Numbered from the stretch's first letter, positions 51,003-59,643 are shown. The stretch is DNA of 64,000 bases from Romeriopsis sp046049545 (GCA_046049545.1 JBJORF010000008.1:55972-119971), one strand, 5' to 3'. Numbers and translations are program-made. The notes: generated by a model from the sequence alone, not told the origin.

Positions 51003-51400
51003 GCTTCTGGCTCCGCGATCGGCTCTGACTCATGGTAAATCGTGGTGCGGAGCGTGGCGTTTAGATTAGCGATTCGCACCAGGGCAGCGGGACTGACATC
51101 GACGATCGAGCGCTCACTCTCCCGCTCAGCTTCATAGCCAATGTCAAAGATGCGTGTGGTGGCGTTTTGCCAGTGATATTTGGCGGCTTCGGGAAGTGTT
51201 TCAATTAGGGTGCAGAGTGCCGCGATCGTGGTTTCGACGGCTTTTTCGGCTGGTTCGGGATTGAGTTCGAGGACAAGCAGATATTCGTCGTCATCATGGT
51301 CATCGTGATACAGCACGCTGACCGATTCGCCTAGGTGATCGACGATCGGTTGGAGGCTCTCTGGCGCTGTGATTTCGAGATCGACGTTAAGAAATTTCAT
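50999..51400 (-). CDS. Hypothetical protein, 133 aa, last of the toxin-antitoxin-like unit
   Basis: An acidic small protein with alternating strand and helix patterns: KFLNVDLEITAPESLQPIVD, then a DDHDDDEYLLVLEL stretch, then ALCTLIETLPEAAKYHWQNA and DIGYEAERESERSIVDVSPA. It resembles small cyanobacterial proteins of unknown function, possibly with a ferredoxin-like fold. It lies 12 bases downstream of the HicB-like gene on the same strand, so it could be co-transcribed with the toxin-antitoxin genes. No function proposed. Confidence 0.6.
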   Translation of the reverse strand: MKFLNVDLEITAPESLQPIVDHLGESVSVLYHDDHDDDEYLLVLELNPEPAEKAVETTIAALCTLIETLPEAAKYHWQNATTRIFDIGYEAERESERSIVDVSPAALVRIANLNATLRTTIYHESEPIAEPEA

Positions 51401-51412
51401 TCGTCTAACCCA

Positions 51413-51634
51413 TTAATTAATTCTCAATAATTTGATTTGCTCAATTGCCCATTCTTTATCCGGCAAATTCCATCCATAATTGTGAGCAGTCTCCAGCCAA
51501 AGTCCTTTTACAATCGCTAGTTCTTCAAAGGTTTCTTCGATCGTCTCTCCCTGGGCCAAACACCCCTTCAAAGCTGGGATTTCAGCCACAAATCCACCTT
51601 CTTCGCAAGTGTAGACAATTATTGGATATTCCAT
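51413..51634 (-). CDS. HicB-like antitoxin-type protein
   Basis: The 73-residue protein has the HicB/UPF0150 fold pattern: an N-terminal strand PIIVYTCEEGGFVAEIPALK followed by GCLAQGETIEETFEELAIVK. The expected DNA-binding C-terminal ribbon-helix-helix or HTH extension is short or absent. HicB proteins normally neutralise HicA mRNA-interferases, but no HicA gene lies beside it. Its ATG at 51634 overlaps the stop of the ParE-type gene by one base (TAATG), so it is translationally coupled to a toxin of a different family. Confidence 0.8.
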   Translation of the reverse strand: MEYPIIVYTCEEGGFVAEIPALKGCLAQGETIEETFEELAIVKGLWLETAHNYGWNLPDKEWAIEQIKLLRIN

Positions 51635-51930
51635 TAAGTCCGCAACCTGATTTTATTCTGGTTCTTTCTTGTATGAATTACAGCGATGATGATGATTCTA
51701 CTGGAGATAATACGGTAATAGATGGCGTAAGGAAAGCGCTTGACCAATACGCGACGAACATCACGATAAATCACGCGATATGCCTCTGGCACTTGGCAAA
51801 TCAGATTTACCTGTTGATGAATACATTCAAGAAACTCATCACCGAGTTCGGGACGCTGCGATTCATACCATTCATAAGCCTGATCGATTTCTGATTTGAT
51901 GATCGAGCGGAACACAGGGACGTAGTTCAT
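51634..51930 (-). CDS. RelE/ParE-family toxin-like protein
   Basis: The protein of about 98 residues has the ParE/RelE fold pattern: YVPVFRSIIKSEIDQAYEWY, then PELGDEFLECIHQQVNLICQ, then YRVIYRDVRRVLVKRFPYAI, and a final strand IIIIAVIHTRKNQ. ParE toxins inhibit gyrase and RelE cleaves mRNA; which of the two applies cannot be told here. The ATG at 51930 is chosen because it overlaps the antitoxin's TGA as ATGA. The frame stays open upstream to 51969 with a less likely N-terminus. Confidence 0.87.
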   Translation of the reverse strand: MNYVPVFRSIIKSEIDQAYEWYESQRPELGDEFLECIHQQVNLICQVPEAYRVIYRDVRRVLVKRFPYAIYYRIISSRIIIIAVIHTRKNQNKIRLRT

Positions 51931-52154
51931 CGCTTTTTGCTTTTGATCGAAGACTTTAGCTCTTCCCACGTGAGGACATTATCTGGATCAGCATCGTGTT
52001 CATCGATACGCCGATCGAGTTCCTGTTTTTCCTCATCTGTCAGATCTGGATACTCCTGCTCATCAGCGATCGTGTCCCAAATCGCCTGAACGAGCTGAAT
52101 ACGATCATTTAGATCAAGGGTCTTTATTTGATTCAGGGTTGCAGTGATGTCCAT
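51927..52154 (-). CDS. Addiction-module antitoxin (TIGR02574-like)
   Basis: The 75-residue protein matches the small 'putative addiction module component' antitoxins: LNQIKTLDLNDRIQLVQAIW, then DTIADEQEYPDLTDEEKQEL and DRRIDEHDADPDNVLTWEEL. It pairs with the ParE/RelE-type gene, which it overlaps by four bases (ATGA). It is the first gene of the unit and lies upstream of the typA terminator. Promoter elements are not obvious. Confidence 0.88.
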   Translation of the reverse strand: MDITATLNQIKTLDLNDRIQLVQAIWDTIADEQEYPDLTDEEKQELDRRIDEHDADPDNVLTWEELKSSIKSKKR

Positions 52155-52216
52155 AAATCAACTTTTTGGAAGGGTGGAGCTATTGTAGCGAACTTCGTGA
52201 TGGCACCCAGTCTAAC

Positions 52217-52249
52217 AAAAAGTGGTAGGCTCCGAAGAACCCACCACTT
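52217..52249 (-). terminator. Rho-independent terminator of typA with cUUCGg tetraloop
   Basis: On the minus strand the stem AAGTGGTGGGTTC and GAGCCTACCACTT folds around the loop TTCG, closed by C-G, which is the extra-stable UUCG tetraloop. It is followed by a short T run. It lies about 40 bases after the typA stop, between typA and the antitoxin gene. Confidence 0.85.
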
Positions 52250-52289
52250 GATCGTGAAATCAGATGTTCTCAGTCATCGATCGCAAGTC

Positions 52290-54086
52290 TTAGCGCTTAC
52301 CCGCGAGCTTTTTTTTCTCAAGCTTCCGCAGACGAATCGAGGCAGGCGTGATTTCGAGCAATTCATCCGGCCCGATATATTCCAGCGCCCGCTCCAGGCT
52401 CATCTCTTCCGGCGCTTTCAACTGCACCAATTCATCCCCGCCCGCTGCCCGGTGGTTGGTCAAAGCCTTGGCCTTACAGATATTCAAGTCCAGATCCTGA
52501 GGACGGTTGTGCTCCCCGATGATCATGCCCTTGTACACCTTCGTCCCCGGCTTGATGAAGAACAGACCGCGATCTTCCGCGTTTTGCAACGCATAGAACG
52601 TCGCCGTGCCTTCCTCAAAGGAAATAATCACACCGTTGTAACGCGCTTGGATTTCGCCCACCATCGGTCGATAGTCCAAGAAGCTGTGGTTCATGATCCC
52701 TTCGCCGCGCGTCAACCGGATAAATTCACCCCGGAAGCCGATCAAGCCCCGTGCGGGAACGACGAACTCAAGCTGCGTCCGGCCTGTGCCATTCGCTTCC
52801 ATGTTCTGCATTTCCGCTTTACGCGTACCAAGCTTTTCGATACAGGAACCGACGGATTCATCCGGCACATCCAGCGCCAAGGTTTCAAACGGCTCACAGG
52901 GCTGGCCGTTGACTTCGCGGAAGATCACCTGCGGCTGCGACACCTGGAACTCATAGCCTTCACGACGCATGGTTTCGATCAAGATGCCTAGGTGCAATTC
53001 ACCCCGGCCCGCAACGGCAAATCGATCGGGCGAATCCGTTTCTTCAACCCGCAAGGCGACGTTGGTCTCCAGTTCCCGCATCAATCGATCGCGCACCTGA
53101 CGGGAAGTCACAAACTTGCCTTCTTTGCCCGCAAACGGCGAATCGTTGACCATGAAGGTCATCTGCAAGGTCGGCTCATCCACCTTGATCAGCGGCAACG
53201 CCTGCGGATTGTCGGGGTCAGTGATCGTTTCACCAATGTTGGCATCGCCGAAACCCGCAACGGCAACCAAGTTACCCGCAGTTGCTTCCTGGATTTCCAC
53301 CCGCTGAAGGCCCTCAAAACCGAGGAGCTTCGTAATTTTGGTTTTGACGATTTTGCCGTCGTCTTTGACCAAGGCCGCTTGCTGACCCGCTTTGATTGTG
53401 CCGTTATGGACACGACCGATGACGATCCGACCCAAGTAATCGGAATAGTCCAATGTCGTCACCTGCAATTGCAGGGGCTTCGCCGGATCACCGATCGGCG
53501 GCGGAACGTTCCGCAGCACCGCATCAAACAGCGGCACCATATTGTCCGACTCATCTTCCGGCTTCTCTTTCGCAAAGCCGCCCAAACCGGAACCGAACAG
53601 GTAGGGGAAGTCGCACTGATCATCGTCTGCACCGAGTTCGATGAACAGATCCAAGACTTTATCCACCGCAATCATCGGATCTTGCCGGGCGCGATCGATT
53701 TTGTTCACAAACACGATCGGGCGCAGACCCTTTTCCAAGGCCTTTTTCAACACGAAGCGCGTCTGGGGCATTGGGCCTTCGTTGGCATCCACGATCAACA
53801 GACAACCATCCACCATCCCGAGCACCCGCTCGACTTCACCGCCGAAGTCCGCGTGTCCTGGGGTATCGACAATATTAACGAGGGTCTCTTTGTAGCGCAC
53901 CGCAGTGTTTTTCGACAGAATGGTAATACCACGCTCGCGTTCGAGATCGTTGGAGTCCATTACGCAATCCGGAACCTCTTCATTGTCTCGGAAAGTGCCG
54001 GACTGTCTGAGCAGGGCATCGACAAGGGTCGTTTTGCCGTGGTCAACGTGGGCAATGATCGCAATGTTCCGAATCGGAAGAGCCAT
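52290..54086 (-). CDS. typA: Translational GTPase TypA/BipA
   Basis: This 598-residue GTPase acts on ribosomes and helps large-subunit assembly and growth under stress or cold. The G1 loop is in IAHVDHGKTTLVDALLRQSG (about residues 11-30). Switch I has RERGITILSKNTAV, G3 is DTPGHADFGGEVERVLGMVD, and G4 is VFVNKIDR. Domains II-V continue with LQVTTLDYSDYLGRIVIGRV and the C-terminal RALEYIGPDELLEITPASIR LRK pattern. Length and ending KKLAGKR are typical. The gene ends at its own terminator (52217-52249). Long open frames on the opposite strand are shadows. Confidence 0.97.
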   Translation of the reverse strand: MALPIRNIAIIAHVDHGKTTLVDALLRQSGTFRDNEEVPDCVMDSNDLERERGITILSKNTAVRYKETLVNIVDTPGHADFGGEVERVLGMVDGCLLIVDANEGPMPQTRFVLKKALEKGLRPIVFVNKIDRARQDPMIAVDKVLDLFIELGADDDQCDFPYLFGSGLGGFAKEKPEDESDNMVPLFDAVLRNVPPPIGDPAKPLQLQVTTLDYSDYLGRIVIGRVHNGTIKAGQQAALVKDDGKIVKTKITKLLGFEGLQRVEIQEATAGNLVAVAGFGDANIGETITDPDNPQALPLIKVDEPTLQMTFMVNDSPFAGKEGKFVTSRQVRDRLMRELETNVALRVEETDSPDRFAVAGRGELHLGILIETMRREGYEFQVSQPQVIFREVNGQPCEPFETLALDVPDESVGSCIEKLGTRKAEMQNMEANGTGRTQLEFVVPARGLIGFRGEFIRLTRGEGIMNHSFLDYRPMVGEIQARYNGVIISFEEGTATFYALQNAEDRGLFFIKPGTKVYKGMIIGEHNRPQDLDLNICKAKALTNHRAAGGDELVQLKAPEEMSLERALEYIGPDELLEITPASIRLRKLEKKKLAGKR

Positions 54087-54235
54087 GGTATTTCACTCAG
54101 TAAAAAAATTATGTTTCGCCCCTCGCTCTAGAAGAAAATCACTAACTTCATCATTAAGAAGCGTAAACAATTCTAGCGCAAGGTGACAAAAATCGGGGAA
54201 ATCTTCGATGGGATTTTCCTGACCCAGATAGAGGC

Positions 54236-54703
54236 CTAACCCCGGTGCTGAAACTTTCCTAACGCAAACAATCGTTCTGCCACCGCCGGATCGATCGGAA
54301 TCACCGACAGCCGCGTCCCCCGATTCACAAGCAGCAACTCTTCACCCGTGAACTGCGATCGCAGGGTTTCCAGCGGCACCAGTTCTGCCAAGGCTTCAAC
54401 GAACTGAAATTTTACCGTATGCCAGCGCGGGTTTTCGGGCGTGGACTTGGGATCATAATAGTCACTCTGCGGATCAAACTGCGTCGGATCCGGCACCATT
54501 GATTCGACTACTTTGACCAATCCCGCAACACCGGGGGGCTTGGCATTGGAGTGGTAAAAGAAGGCGAGATCACCAGGCTGCATGGCTTTCAGGAAATTTC
54601 GGGCTTGGTAGTTACGCACGCCATCCCAAACGCCAATATTTTCCCGGCGCATGTCCTCAATGCCGTAAACATCCGGTTCCGATTTCACCAACCAAATCGC
54701 CAT
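54236..54703 (-). CDS. EVE-domain protein
   Basis: The protein is an EVE/PUA-like domain protein related to human thymocyte nuclear protein 1: MAIWLVKSEPDVYGIEDMRR, then GVWDGVRNYQARNFLKAMQP, then GDLAFFYHSNAKPPGVAGLV and WHTVKFQFVEALAELVPL. EVE domains bind modified nucleic acids such as methylated bases. The ATG at 54703 (MAIWLVKSEP) is chosen because conservation starts there; the frame is open to 54790. It is a lone gene, divergent from the squalene/phytoene synthase-like gene. Its precise ligand here is unknown. Confidence 0.93.
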   Translation of the reverse strand: MAIWLVKSEPDVYGIEDMRRENIGVWDGVRNYQARNFLKAMQPGDLAFFYHSNAKPPGVAGLVKVVESMVPDPTQFDPQSDYYDPKSTPENPRWHTVKFQFVEALAELVPLETLRSQFTGEELLLVNRGTRLSVIPIDPAVAERLFALGKFQHRG

Positions 54704-54881
54704 AAAGCATCCCCTTAGCGAATATCGACGTGATACCAGAGGTGATCTTATGCTGAATCGGATCGGTAGCGTCGGGATCACCAATTGCAAAACCCTTACC
54801 CTAGAATAAGCGTGACCCTGATCCCGGTTCAGACTAAGCTATTCAGGGTGGGCCCCTACGCAACGAGGAGTGACGATCGGC

Positions 54882-55697
54882 ATGAGCCAGGATGCCTTAA
54901 CGATTCTGAAGGAAACGAGTCGCACGTTTTATATTCCGATTAGCCGACTGCCAAAGGGGCTGCGAGAAGCCGTCGCGTCCGGCTACCTCTGCATGCGCGC
55001 GATCGATGAAGTCGAGGATGATCCGCACCTGCCGAACCCAGTGAAGGCAGAAATTTTGACAGAAATCAGTCAGGTTTTGCAGTCGGGCAGCGCCAAGTTT
55101 ACCAACAGCGATTTTGATCGGGCCTTTGGCAACTACCGTGACCAACTGCCCGAAGTTTCGCTGCGTATCGGCGAATGGGCTTCCTATGCGCCACCCAGCA
55201 TTGGCCCCCGGATTTGGGAAGCGACGGCGGCGATGAGCGATCGCATGGCCTACTGGGCCCACCGCAATTGGGAAATTCAGACGGAATATGATTTCGATCG
55301 CTATACCTTTAGCGTTGCCGGATCCGTGGGGTTATTGCTCTCCGACTTGTGGGCTTGGCATGACGGAACCCAGACCAGCCGCATTGAAGCGATCGGCTTT
55401 GGTCGCGGGTTGCAAGCGGTGAATATTTTGCGAAATCACCAGGAAGATTTGACGCGGGGGGTGACGTTTTATCCTGACGGTTGGACGGATGAAGATGTCG
55501 ATCGGTTTGCCCGACGGAATCTCGCTTTAGCGGATGCTTACACCGAAGCATTGCCCAAAGGCCCGGCCCAGGATTTTTGTAAATTGCCCTTGGCGTTGGC
55601 CCATGCGACCCTGGATGCGATGGCGGCGGGGAATAGCAAGCTCAGTCGGTTGCAGGTGATGGCGGTGGTCGCGAAGGTGACGGGGGTGACGGTATAA
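54882..55697 (+). CDS. Squalene/phytoene-synthase-like protein
   Basis: The 271-residue protein belongs to the trans-isoprenyl head-to-head synthase superfamily, which joins prenyl diphosphates in carotenoid or hopanoid routes. The first aspartate region is LCMRAIDEVEDDPH, and the second is QAVNILRNHQEDLTRGVTFY P with Asn in place of the first Asp of the usual D-x-x-E-D. The DRMAYWAHRNWEIQTEYDFD and SVAGSVGLLLSDLWAWHDGT blocks are also present. I recall this clade as separate from CrtB. The GAGGAG site lies eleven bases before the ATG at 54882. It could be a diverged enzyme or one with another substrate. The 3' side is flanked by repeat family C. Confidence 0.85.
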   Translation: MSQDALTILKETSRTFYIPISRLPKGLREAVASGYLCMRAIDEVEDDPHLPNPVKAEILTEISQVLQSGSAKFTNSDFDRAFGNYRDQLPEVSLRIGEWASYAPPSIGPRIWEATAAMSDRMAYWAHRNWEIQTEYDFDRYTFSVAGSVGLLLSDLWAWHDGTQTSRIEAIGFGRGLQAVNILRNHQEDLTRGVTFYPDGWTDEDVDRFARRNLALADAYTEALPKGPAQDFCKLPLALAHATLDAMAAGNSKLSRLQVMAVVAKVTGVTV

Positions 55698-55704
55698 AAC
55701 TGGT

Positions 55705-55781
55705 GGCCCCCCAGCCCCCAATGCTGGGGGAGCCGAACCATTCGTTATTTCAAAGCCCCCAGAATTGGGGGTTTGGGGGCC
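55705..55781. repeat. Inverted pair of palindromic repeat family C
   Basis: Copy one (55705-55734) reads GGCCCCCCAGCCCCCAATGC then TGGGGGAGCC. Copy two (55752-55781) is its inverted near-match, CCCCCAGAATTGGGGG within AAAGCCCCCAGAATTGGGGG and TTTGGGGGCC. Each copy is itself a palindrome of CCCCCA and TGGGGG. A third copy lies inside the peroxidase-like gene at 60953. The pair sits between the synthase-like gene and the pseudouridine synthase gene. Confidence 0.82.
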
Positions 55782-55827
55782 AGCGAGAGTTGTCCCAACA
55801 CAAGATTGATTTGGTGCAATTTCACCC

Positions 55828-56766
55828 ATGTCCAACCTCATTGAACTCGAAGCTCTGGCCTCTGCCGATCGCTTGGATGCTTATTTGGCCCAAGAATTAG
55901 CGGATTTATCCCGATCGCGGTTGCAGAAGTTAATCGGCGATGGTCATGTTGTGATTAACGGCAATGTTTGTTTGTCGAAAAAAGCGACGGTTGATTTGGG
56001 CGACTGGATTCAAGTCACGATTCCGGATGCGGAACCGCTGCAAGTTCAGCCGGAGTCGATTCCGCTGGCGATTCTCTATGAAGACAGTGATCTCGTCATC
56101 GTGAATAAAGCCGTCGGCATGGTGGTGCATCCGTCCAATGGGCATACCTCTGGCACTTTGGTGAATGCCTTGCTGGCGCACTGTGCCGATCGGGGGGAAA
56201 CGCTCCCTGGAATTAATGGCGTGCAGCGCCCCGGCATTGTGCATCGCTTGGATAAAGACACCACAGGCGCGATCGTCATTGCGAAAACTGAATCGGCATT
56301 TATTCATTTGCAAGAACAGTTTCGAGTGAAATCGGCGCGGCGGACTTATCTGGCGGTTGTTCATGGCAATCCGAAACAGGATAGCGGCACGATCGACGCA
56401 CCGATTGGCAGACATCCGGTCGATCGCTTAAAAATGGCCGTCGTTGAAGAACATAAAGGCCGCAATGCGATCACTCACTGGTCAGTGCAAGAACGGTTTG
56501 GGGCTTATACGTTACTACAGTTTGATCTGGAGACCGGACGCACCCACCAAATTCGGGTACATGCTGCGCATTTGGGATTTCCCGTGGTGGGCGATGCGAC
56601 CTATACGATCGGGCGCAAGTCCCCTGGGGTGAATTTGCCGGGACAGGTTTTACATGCCTGGAAATTGCGGTTAATTCATCCCAGTCAGGGCGGTGAAATT
56701 GAAGCGATCGCGCCATTGCCGGAACCGTTCACGAAACTACTCACGGTGCTACGCAATCGCCCATAA
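55828..56766 (+). CDS. RluD-family 23S rRNA-type pseudouridine synthase
   Basis: This 312-residue enzyme turns uridine into pseudouridine, most likely in 23S rRNA. An N-terminal S4 RNA-binding domain runs through residues 15-62 (RLQKLIGDGHVVINGNVCLS KKATV pattern). The catalytic domain has the RluD/RluA signature GVQRPGIVHRLDKDTTGAIV with the catalytic Asp142 in HRLD. RTYLAVVHGNP and GRTHQIRVHAAHLGFPVVGD are also typical. The bacterial RluC/RluD subgroup cannot be separated by eye. Start is the ATG at 55828. Confidence 0.93.
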   Translation: MSNLIELEALASADRLDAYLAQELADLSRSRLQKLIGDGHVVINGNVCLSKKATVDLGDWIQVTIPDAEPLQVQPESIPLAILYEDSDLVIVNKAVGMVVHPSNGHTSGTLVNALLAHCADRGETLPGINGVQRPGIVHRLDKDTTGAIVIAKTESAFIHLQEQFRVKSARRTYLAVVHGNPKQDSGTIDAPIGRHPVDRLKMAVVEEHKGRNAITHWSVQERFGAYTLLQFDLETGRTHQIRVHAAHLGFPVVGDATYTIGRKSPGVNLPGQVLHAWKLRLIHPSQGGEIEAIAPLPEPFTKLLTVLRNRP

Positions 56767-56773
56767 TCCTCAA

Positions 56774-57529
56774 CTACTTCAACCGCTTTTCTAGCTCTTC
56801 CACCGACACAGCACCAGAAAACAACTCACCATTCATGATAAATGTTGGCGTACCGTTTAGTTCTAATTGCATCGCTAGTTTCAAGTCAGCATTAATTGCG
56901 TCCGTTGCCGCTTGACTGGCCCGATCGCGGTTAAACTTCGCCACATCTAAACCCAGCTTTTTGGCTGTCTCTTGATAAAACCCATCATTCAATTGCTGCT
57001 GATTCGCGAATAATGCATCGTGATATTCCCAGAATTTGCCCTGTTGTTGTGCGGCCCAGGATGCCTTAGCGGCGGGCAATGCCTGTTGGTGAATTTGGGT
57101 CAGGGGCAAGTGCTTGTAAACCAAAGTCACATCTGCCGATCGTTTCTGAATAAACTGCTTGACGTTATCATTCGCTCGCGCACAGAACGGACATTCAAAG
57201 TCAGAGAACTCAATCAGAATCGTTTTTCCTTGACCTTTCTTGGGAGACTTACCCACAATTGTGGCGGGGTTCTTGGCGATTTTCTGAATGTTTTCTTCCC
57301 GTGCTTTGGACTGCTTTTCTTGCTGCTCGCGTTGGTATTTCTCGACGGATTCCAGAATGACTTCGGGATGTTTGCGAATGATTTCGAGGACTTGCTTTTC
57401 GAGATCCGCATTCGTCGGATTATCCGCATTCACCGCCTTCGAGCAGCTTACCAACCCAAACGTCAAGCAGAGTAAGCCCAACAGTGAAGCCCGTGCCATC
57501 CGGCGACAAAGTTGAATCAAAAATTGCAT
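56774..57529 (-). CDS. DsbA-family lipoprotein with thioredoxin fold
   Basis: A lipoprotein signal peptide ends FGLVSC with the lipidated Cys29 (start ATG 57529). A helical linker rich in Gln/Lys/Glu (EKYQREQQEKQSKAREENIQ) precedes the DsbA-like thioredoxin domain, TILIEFSDFECPFCARANDN, which has the CPFC active site. The domain continues with KHLPLTQIHQQALPAAKASW and ends with the cis-Pro loop LELNGTPTFIMNGELFSGAV. It is probably a periplasmic thiol oxidoreductase acting on folding proteins. The frame extends upstream to 57598 without a signal. It is convergent with the RluD-type gene, whose stop lies about 10 bases away. Confidence 0.92.
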   Translation of the reverse strand: MQFLIQLCRRMARASLLGLLCLTFGLVSCSKAVNADNPTNADLEKQVLEIIRKHPEVILESVEKYQREQQEKQSKAREENIQKIAKNPATIVGKSPKKGQGKTILIEFSDFECPFCARANDNVKQFIQKRSADVTLVYKHLPLTQIHQQALPAAKASWAAQQQGKFWEYHDALFANQQQLNDGFYQETAKKLGLDVAKFNRDRASQAATDAINADLKLAMQLELNGTPTFIMNGELFSGAVSVEELEKRLK

Positions 57530-57750
57530 CGAGAGATCGCTCCGGGGACGAGATAATACCAAGCGATCGGACTGTGTTTGTCGATCGCTCTGACACATTG
57601 TAGATGAAACCCTTCGAGTCGATGAAACCCGCCGATCAAAAACACCGCCTGACGGTAACCGCTACTGCCAGACCCCTGGGCGGGACTTCCCCCAAGGGCT
57701 AAAATGAAGTCATCACAATTCAATGAACACAAGTCTAAACATAAGTCGCC

Positions 57751-58860
57751 ATGACTGTTGAGTCCATCCGCCACAGTGAATTGATTAACCAACTGGTACT
57801 GAATCGCAGCACCATGGCGGAGTTGGGCCGGGTGGAGGTGCTCTGGGAGTATCCCCAGGCCCATCGCGTCTTTGGATTTATCTGCAAATCTGGGGCCTTC
57901 GATCGCAACAAAACGGCCTTTAATCTCGAACAACTCGACACGATCGGTAGCAATGGCCTGTTCGTCAATTCTGATCCTGTGGAAACCGATGCCGATCGGG
58001 TCAAGCAAATTGAAACCCTGATTGGCAGCGAAGTCTGGACCGATATGGGTAATCGCATGGGCCGCATTACTGACCATGTGTTTGATCTCAAAACCGGGGC
58101 GATTAAGGTTTATCTGTTTGTGCCGGGGGGGCTGAAGCGCTTTGCGGGCCCAGTGTATGCGCTGTATCCCAGCCAGGTATTGGGTTGGGGGAGCCATCGA
58201 GTGGTGGTGTCAGCGGGGATTGTTGACCAACTTGAAGTCTATGAACCAGGGATGCAAGACCGCATCAACCGCTTTGCCGATGCCTTGAATGATGAGGCGA
58301 GCCAAGCCGGACAGGGATTGCAATCGGTTTTGGCACGGGCTAAACGTAAAGCTCAGCAAGCCCGTAGCCAAGCCCAAATTCTGGCCGATCGGGCCTTGGA
58401 TAAGGCTCAAGAACTCGGCGGTGAACTGCTCGAATCCGCAGAATACGCCCGCGACCAGGCCCGGAATTTGCGCGATGAGTTCATGGAGGAGGATTTTGAT
58501 CAGTGGCGGCGGGACAGTCAAGCGGATCCCCGTCAAGGCGACGATCGCCGCTATGATGGCCCGCGCTACGACGATCGAGGTGATTTTCCAAATGATGACG
58601 ATTTTGATTTTGACCAACCCTGGGATGCACCGCCCCCAGCCCCTCCGCGATCGCGACCTGAGGCCGCATCACCAGAATCGTCGTCACATTCCAGTTGGGC
58701 TGATGCGGAGCCGATTGACCCCCGCCCACCCTTGAACCTTGAACCGAAATTGCGCCCCAGCGATCGGCCATCATCTCCCTACGCGCCCCGCCCCGCCGCA
58801 TCCAACCCGCGCCCCAAATCGACGGATGCTGATCCTTGGGATGACGACGATTGGGGTTAA
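57751..58860 (+). CDS. PRC-barrel domain protein with long charged tail
   Basis: Two PRC-barrel-like beta domains occupy residues 1-170: LNRSTMAELGRVEVLWEYPQ with AHRVFGFICKSG, and a second, GSEVWTDMGNRMGRITDHVF DLKTGAI pattern. A helical, Ala/Gln-rich segment follows (LARAKRKAQQARSQAQILAD, residues about 190-240). The last 120 residues are highly charged and Pro-rich with Asp-rich runs (NDDDFDFDQPWDAPPPAPP). I recall this layout in cyanobacterial PRC-barrel proteins of unknown role. PRC barrels occur in photosynthetic reaction-centre H and RimM-like proteins, but no specific function is implied. No signal peptide. Confidence 0.85.
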   Translation: MTVESIRHSELINQLVLNRSTMAELGRVEVLWEYPQAHRVFGFICKSGAFDRNKTAFNLEQLDTIGSNGLFVNSDPVETDADRVKQIETLIGSEVWTDMGNRMGRITDHVFDLKTGAIKVYLFVPGGLKRFAGPVYALYPSQVLGWGSHRVVVSAGIVDQLEVYEPGMQDRINRFADALNDEASQAGQGLQSVLARAKRKAQQARSQAQILADRALDKAQELGGELLESAEYARDQARNLRDEFMEEDFDQWRRDSQADPRQGDDRRYDGPRYDDRGDFPNDDDFDFDQPWDAPPPAPPRSRPEAASPESSSHSSWADAEPIDPRPPLNLEPKLRPSDRPSSPYAPRPAASNPRPKSTDADPWDDDDWG

Positions 58861-59013
58861 ACCGCTGGGTCGTTGGATTCAGCGCTGACAAATTAAGACC
58901 TGTAACGAACTGCGCCGCATTGTGGGCGATCGGCAAATAATGGAGTTAAGGCATTGGATCGACACAAAATGCCGAGGTCGCTCTTTTTGCAATCGCTTCA
59001 TGCAGGAGTCCCT

Positions 59014-59496
59014 ATGCGTAAATCTGTTAGTGCGGTTATGACCCGCAATCCGATCGTCGTTCGGCCCACAACGCCAATCGGCGAAGCGATCCAATTACTC
59101 GCAGAGAAGCGGATTAGCGCTTTACCCGTGGTTAATGAACAAGGGCATTTGGTCGGAATCGTTGCCGAGAGTGACTTGATGTGGCGCGAAACGGGGGTTA
59201 TACCTCCGGCTTACATCATGTTGTTTGACAGCGTGATCTACCTCCAAACACCCACAAAATTTGAACGATCGCTGCACAAGGCCCTCGGCCAAAGTGTGGC
59301 CGATGTGATGAGTCCCCATCCCACGACAATTACCAGTGAACAGTCACTCCCAGACGCGGCAAAACTGATGAACGAACGCCAAGTGCATAGCCTGCCAGTG
59401 CTAGATGACGATCATCAGCTTGTGGGGATTCTGACCCGAGGCGACATCATTCGCCTGATGGCAGCGGAGCTTCAGGCTGTTCCGGCAGCGGTCTAG
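59014..59496 (+). CDS. CBS-domain pair protein
   Basis: The protein is two CBS domains in tandem with no other module. Domain one covers SAVMTRNPIVVRPTTPIGEA IQLLAEKRISALPVVNEQG; domain two covers VADVMSPHPTTITSEQSLPD and AAKLMNERQVHSLPVLDDDH. Pairs of CBS domains sense adenine nucleotides. The start is the ATG at 59014, chosen because AGGAG lies five bases before it; the frame opens at 58954 without support. It is a stand-alone regulator gene. Its target is unknown. Confidence 0.92.
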   Translation: MRKSVSAVMTRNPIVVRPTTPIGEAIQLLAEKRISALPVVNEQGHLVGIVAESDLMWRETGVIPPAYIMLFDSVIYLQTPTKFERSLHKALGQSVADVMSPHPTTITSEQSLPDAAKLMNERQVHSLPVLDDDHQLVGILTRGDIIRLMAAELQAVPAAV

Positions 59497-59643
59497 ACCT
59501 ATTCAAACCCGGGAAATTGAAGCCCAGGAAAATTGAAGTCTGTGGATTGAACAGCGGCGATCGGGATGCGAAGATAGAACAGGCCCGTTTAACATTCCGT
59601 CTCGGCCCTTTAGTAACGCTTCGTAGAAAAGCCATTTCAATCC

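Noticed and set aside
52128..54131. Long plus-strand open frames (287 and 379 codons) opposite typA
   Set aside because: typA is strongly conserved on the minus strand and these frames are its shadows. The 52128 frame also begins over the antitoxin start.
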